A stretch of DNA of 13,347 nt, from positions 1-13,347 of the forward strand of contig JADGIZ010000459.1 in assembly GCA_027604665.1 (NCBI GenBank). Reading direction: 5' to 3'. Positions 9,348-13,347 of the stretch are shown here, piece after piece. The position numbers and the translations under genes were made by a program. Each line of letters begins with the position of its first letter. Within the stretch, counting starts at the first letter, position 1. A model generated the notes under the pieces. It saw only the letters and a list, made by a program, of their open reading frames with translations, had not been told where the DNA came from and searched no databases. This stretch comes from Polyrhizophydium stewartii. Lineage: Eukaryota; Chytridiomycota; Chytridiomycetes; Rhizophydiales.

Positions 9348-12300
9348 TTATCTAAACAGAACACGCAGATCCGCAAGACGCCGCCGCTGCTGCTCGAGCT
9401 GCTGCGTCTTGCGGCCAGCGCCGGCTTCCGGCTTGCGCTTCCGCTTCCGCCGTGGCGCCGCGCCGTCTTCGCGCCCGTCGGCCTCGCCGCCGGCAGGATC
9501 TCCGTCGTCGTCCCCGTCGGCCTCCGCGCCGCCCTCGCCTTCGCCTTCGCCTTCGCCCTCGGCGCTTCCGCCTTCCTTGAACGTCATCTGCGCCATCTCG
9601 AGCTTCTTGCGCTGCAGCTCCAAAATGTTCTCCTCGATCGAGTCCTTGACAATGAAACGCACGGTCACGACTTCCCGCGTTTGGCCCATGCGGTGCACGC
9701 GATCCACAGCCTGTTGCTCCGCAGCAGGATTCCAGTACGGCTCCATCATAAACACCCGCGACGCCATCGTCAAGTTCAGGCCAACGCCGCCAGTCTTGAG
9801 CGACACAAGCATGACGCGCACGTTTGGATCCGACCGGAACGTCGATATGGCCTCGTACCGCGCCGGACGCTGCATGCTGCCAACGAGCTTGACAAACTGA
9901 AAGCCGTTCTCGGTCAATGGTTTCTGCGTTCGGCCGCTCTATTGTCAGCGAGATCCAGCCGGCGACAGAGCAGCGAGCCTGCGCCCACCTCCAAAAGCTC
10001 AAGGAGCTTTGTCCACTGCGAGAAGATGACAGCCTTGATCGGCGGCTGCGTGGGGTCCTCGGCTGCGCGCTCCTCGAGGAGTGCTGTCATGAGCGCGCGC
10101 ACTTTGGTCGGATAAACAAGCCATTGGCTGTCGCCCCCGCCGGCCGCGGCCAGGCTGCTCTCGAGCAGCGCTGCGTCGGCTGCCGTCAAGGCGTCGTCGT
10201 CGTCGTCCGCAGCAAGCCCGCTTCCGTCGTCGAGATCTGCCGCGCCAACACCGGGGAACTCCTTGACATCACCGGCCATGAGCACGCGCTGGCACACAGG
10301 GCAGGCCTCGCCGGTCTTGGATCGAAAGGCGCGCGCACACTCGGCACAGAACAGATGCGCGCACACGCCCATGGCCACAACGCGCTCCTGACCATCAACG
10401 ACTTGGTTGCAGATGTTGCACTTGTCATCGCCGGTCTCGCGGTAAATCGACAGATAGCGCCGCACGTGCTTGGCAGTCAGGGGGAAGGTCGTGTCGCCGA
10501 GACTGAGGACGTCGTTGAGATTGGCGCCGACGTCGATCGCAGGAGGCTCCTCCGGCATCAGTATACTTGACGGCACTGAATGTGCACCGACATCAAGACG
10601 CATGTCCGTGGCCGCTTCCAAGATGCCGGCGGTCGCAGAGCCGTCTTTCGCCGCAGAGTCACCGTTCGCTGCAGAGTCGCCGATGTCCACGACGCCGCCG
10701 TTCACTGCAGGGCCGCCGTTCTCCACGAGTGGTCCCTGAGTGCCATCGCCCTGCGCAGCTGGGGCGTCATTGGCAGGCTTGTCAAACGCGTTGTTGCGAA
10801 TGTCTTCCTTGCAAAGCCATGGATGCGTGCACGCCTGTCGCATGCGCAAGATCGTCTCGAGAATGTGCATGTAATTTCGCAACACAGCGTTATCGGCCTC
10901 GTACTTGTTGAAAAGCGCGCGGCCGCTGGCATGGATGGCGTCGTAGAGCAGGCGTTCCTTGCCCGAGAGTTCGAGAACAACAATCTTTTCGGTCTTTGGA
11001 GGCAGCTGCAGGATCGGCTTGCCGTCGATGCTCTGGCTCTTGGTGCGCCGCAACGTGATTGCCTTCATGAACGTCTGCAGACGCGACAGCCCGATCGAGT
11101 TGGACGGCTGCCGCACAGGCCGCGAGATGTACTGTGACCAGTTGGCCTTGACGTCAAACGGCTGCAGGCGCAGAAACTTGATCAGGCTGAACAAGTCGTC
11201 GACATGGTTCTGGATCGGCGTACCCGTCAGGCACCAGCGCTTGTCGGCGTGCAGAGCCCATGCGGCCTTGGACTGCACGGCAGAAACGGATCGGATGACA
11301 TGCGCCTCGTCTAGCACGATGCGGTGCCAGAAGATGTCGTGCAGTGGCGCATTAATGAGCGGAGCGGGTGCGCTCGAGTCGCTCGCGCCATCGTCAGCGT
11401 CGCCGTCGGACCGAGACGGGCCTTTCCCCTTGGGTTGCTGGCCGCCGCGCTGCGACTTGATTGCCTTGGAGTAGCTGAGCGCGAGGAGCGTGTATGTCGT
11501 GATGACCACATCGTATGTCGCAATGTGCTGTGCATCAAAGGAGCGGTTCGAGCCGTGGAAGACGTAGACCTTGAGGGAGTCGGGCGCCGCATGCGTCGCA
11601 ATCTGGTCCTCCCAATTCGCCACGGTTGACAGCGGGCACACAATCAGCGTTGCGCGCGAGGGGATCTTGCCGCCAAACACCTCGGGTTCGCCCTTGGGAT
11701 TGCGCTTTGGTATCATGTCCGGCGGAACAAAGCCAAAGTGGTCGATCCGACCGCCTGGCAGTGCCGGCGGCGCCTTGTCTTTTCGACGATTCACCGCGCT
11801 GCCGCTTCCCGCGAGATCCGGGTTCGGGCCGGAGGGTTCTGTCGGCCGCGACTTGAGGATTAACGAAATGACCTGGAGCGTCTTACCCAAGCCCATGTCG
11901 TCTGGCGCGCACCGTCAGCATGAATGCATCTTGCGCATTGGCGCAAGCATGACCCACCGGCGATGATGCCGCCCTGTGTTGGCCGCGGCGGCTCGTGCAA
12001 AACGTCGCCCGTGATGATGTTCTTGAACGTGCCGTCACGCTGCTTGGACCAGAACACGCTGCGGCCGAGATCTGCGAGTCCAGGATCCGCGGGGGTCTCG
12101 CGGCTGACCATGAAAAAGAGGGCCTGACGCTGGTGCTTGAACATTGGCGTTATCAGCTCGTCCGGCGGCTCCACCTCCTTGAGGTCGGCCGCAGACGTGA
12201 GCGAGTTGTATATTGCCTCGATCTGGGTCTTTGTGCTGTCAATCAGGCGCTGCGCTGCGGTGGCGTCGTCCTGATTCGGCTGGACCATCCTGAGCCTGGC

Positions 12301-13345
12301 GCGCATGGCGGCAATTAAGCCCTGCTGCGGGTTAAAGTACTCCTCCAGCGAGCGCTCCGGCGCCATGAGAATGATGTTGTTCTGGAGTAAGATCTGGCCG
12401 ACCTGGACTGCGTGGTGCGTCAAGCCGTACACATTTGCCTTGATCAGGGCTTGCGTTTTCTGCCAAAGTGAAATGAGCATCAGCATCGATGCATCCACCG
12501 CCTCATCGGCAAGCGAAAAGCACACCTGGATCCCGGTTGGTGGCAGAAATGCCTGGAACTTGACGTACTTGAGCAGCAGGTTCAATATACGCGCGACGCG
12601 ATCGTCGATGATGCCGAGCTGCATTTCCATCGTCCAAAACATCCGTCAGCTAGTGCACCGCAACTTTCGGGAATCGCGCCAGTAACTCCCACCTCAAGCT
12701 TTGGTGACTGTAATGTTACAACTATGGCTGAGTGGTGCCGTGAGTGTTAGCAGAGACGCGAGGAGCTGATATGTAGCAAAAAGGCGCACCATAATGATTT
12801 TGGTTCTGCACACGCCGCAGCTCGAGGGCAGTCGGGATGTCTTCACGAGCTCGCGCACATAAGCGAAGATTGGCCGCGTGGATGGGGCTCATGAATGTGC
12901 GGATCATGCCAAAGCAGACAATGCGGTCTACCGCGGCAACCTCGCCCGTGATTTGCACGTCGTCCGAGTCGGCGGCGCTATCTGCGTTTGACCGAGTCGT
13001 CGGTGCGGCACTGTTTTGCACAGGCTGCCCGACGATTGGCGGCGCAGACAGAGGCGACAAAGACGACGCCGAAGACAACGCCGGATTGAGCAGGACTGGT
13101 GCGGGCGAGTCGTTGGTTAAATCGATGATCGACTCGGCGCTGCGCTTGAAGCCGAGCACAGATGTCGCCTCGGCCACATCCAGCATCTTCATCTGCGCAT
13201 CAGAGCGCTGCTGCTGCTGTTGCTGCTGTTGCTGCTGGTGTTGCTGTTGCTGTTGCTGCTGCTGATGCTGATGCTGCTGCTGCTGCTGGTGCTGCTGCTG
13301 CTGCTGCTGCTGCAGCTGCTGCTGCTGATGGAGTAGATGTTGCTG
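9348..13345 (-). CDS. Rad5/HLTF-type SNF2 ATPase with RING finger, start outside the window
   Basis: By family, a dsDNA translocase and ubiquitin ligase that extends PCNA ubiquitin chains and remodels stalled forks in the nucleus. Exons: 13345-12758 (tentative end), 12618-11958, 11901-9989, 9923-9348; about 1,245 visible residues. The order is a Gln/His tract; IIDLT (13129-13115), a SUMO-interaction-like motif; a degenerate HIRAN-like part (IVCFGMIRT ... LGIIDDRVARIL); and ANVYGLTHHAVQVG, as in HLTF. Then come MFKHQRQALFFMVSRE, motif I DDMGLGKT (from 11901), DEAH (11311-11300), CLTGTPIQN and TLRRTKS. The C3HC4 RING (10420-10292) lies between the two RecA lobes, followed by KAVIFSQW, a motif V block (SLKTGGVGLNLT) and DRVHRMGQTREV. 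Inserts before and after the RING are acidic or repetitive. The tail has Gly-Glu repeats and a basic RRKRKRK cluster, a likely nuclear signal. Stop TAA at 9350-9348. HLTF is closest by eye; other fungal RING-SNF2 proteins are possible. Confidence 0.9.
9533..9560 (-). repeat. Gly-Glu coding repeat in the SNF2 gene tail
   Basis: A six-base repeat (TCGCCT on the plus strand) encodes alternating Glu and Gly near the C-terminus, followed by an Asp/Gly-rich acidic stretch and the basic cluster. Confidence 0.85.
10634..10723 (-). repeat. Degenerate 18-base tandem repeat (five copies) in the SNF2 gene
   Basis: Five consecutive six-residue units read ENGGPA, VNGGVV, DIGDSA, ANGDSA and AKDGSA. They are encoded by 18-base copies in register, just before the RING finger. 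The last three copies are most alike at the DNA level. Confidence 0.7.
12619..12757 (-). other. First visible intron of the SNF2 gene, donor uncertain
   Basis: The upstream frame ends in a stop at 12722 and the downstream frame has a TGA just before 12642. The acceptor is therefore forced to ATGCAG, with exon 2 starting at 12618 in phase 0. A CTGAC branch sequence lies about 25 nt before it. The matching phase-0 donor is GTCTCT at 12757, a poor consensus, giving 139 nt. GTGCAG further upstream is the other phase-0 option. Confidence 0.5.
13208..13345 (-). repeat. CAG/CAA/CAT tract coding poly-Gln/His, open to the right edge
   Basis: 46 codons that are almost all CAG or CAA, with scattered CAT, CAC, CTG, CTA and CTC. 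They are in frame with the SNF2 protein, and no start codon lies between the tract and the window edge. The longest pure CAG run is seven codons (13292-13312). Confidence 0.9.
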
Positions 13346-13347
13346 AT

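Noticed and set aside
9291..10115. 274-codon open frame on the plus strand over the SNF2 3' part
   Set aside because: It is antisense to helicase motifs V and VI, which are unmistakable on the other strand; open frames are common by chance in DNA this GC-rich.
13208..13347. CRISPR array or telomere-like repeat at the right edge
   Set aside because: It is a triplet microsatellite in frame with the SNF2 protein on the minus strand, with no spacers of constant length.

Overview
The window reads as GC-rich nuclear DNA from a fungus. The evidence is spliced genes with short introns (mostly 56-85 nt) ending in CAG, most with a CTGAC-type branch-point sequence, and fungal/animal-type housekeeping proteins. 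Long Ser-Asp, Gln/His and Gly-Glu tracts are also present. Gene density is very high, with spacers of 0 to about 480 nt. A chytrid-like or other early-diverging lineage is my guess; a GC-rich basidiomycete cannot be excluded. No tRNA, rRNA, transposon, CRISPR array or prokaryotic feature was seen.

Layout. Plus strand: (1) the C-terminal two thirds or more of a homocysteine S-methyltransferase, cut by the left edge, stop at 729-731; (2) immediately after it, an eight-exon gene at 728-4899 for an RNA polymerase I core-factor subunit of the TAF1C/Rrn6 type. Minus strand: (3) an intronless mitochondrial inner membrane protease subunit 2 (5027-5683); (4) translation initiation factor eIF3 subunit c in four exons (5864-8870); (5) a Rad5/HLTF-type SNF2 ATPase with an internal RING finger (9348 to the right edge), whose N-terminus begins in a Gln/His tract and continues beyond the window. 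Genes 2 and 3 converge with 127 nt between their stops; genes 3, 4 and 5 are co-oriented.

The gene models rest on phase bookkeeping. The eight exons of gene 2 sum to exactly 1,224 codons and the four exons of eIF3c to 872 codons. The last three exons of the SNF2 gene sum to 1,050 codons. The only weak junction is the first visible intron of the SNF2 gene (12619-12757), whose donor is not a good match.

The genes do not form a pathway. They cover methionine metabolism, rRNA transcription, mitochondrial protein processing, translation initiation and post-replication DNA repair. I do not see a new multi-gene system. The points worth a second look are the 4-nt stop/start overlap of genes 1 and 2, the GTGCGT donor preference, an SQ-rich tail on the TAF1C-like protein, a SUMO-interaction-like motif plus repeat insertions in the SNF2 protein, and an in-frame upstream ATG for eIF3c.
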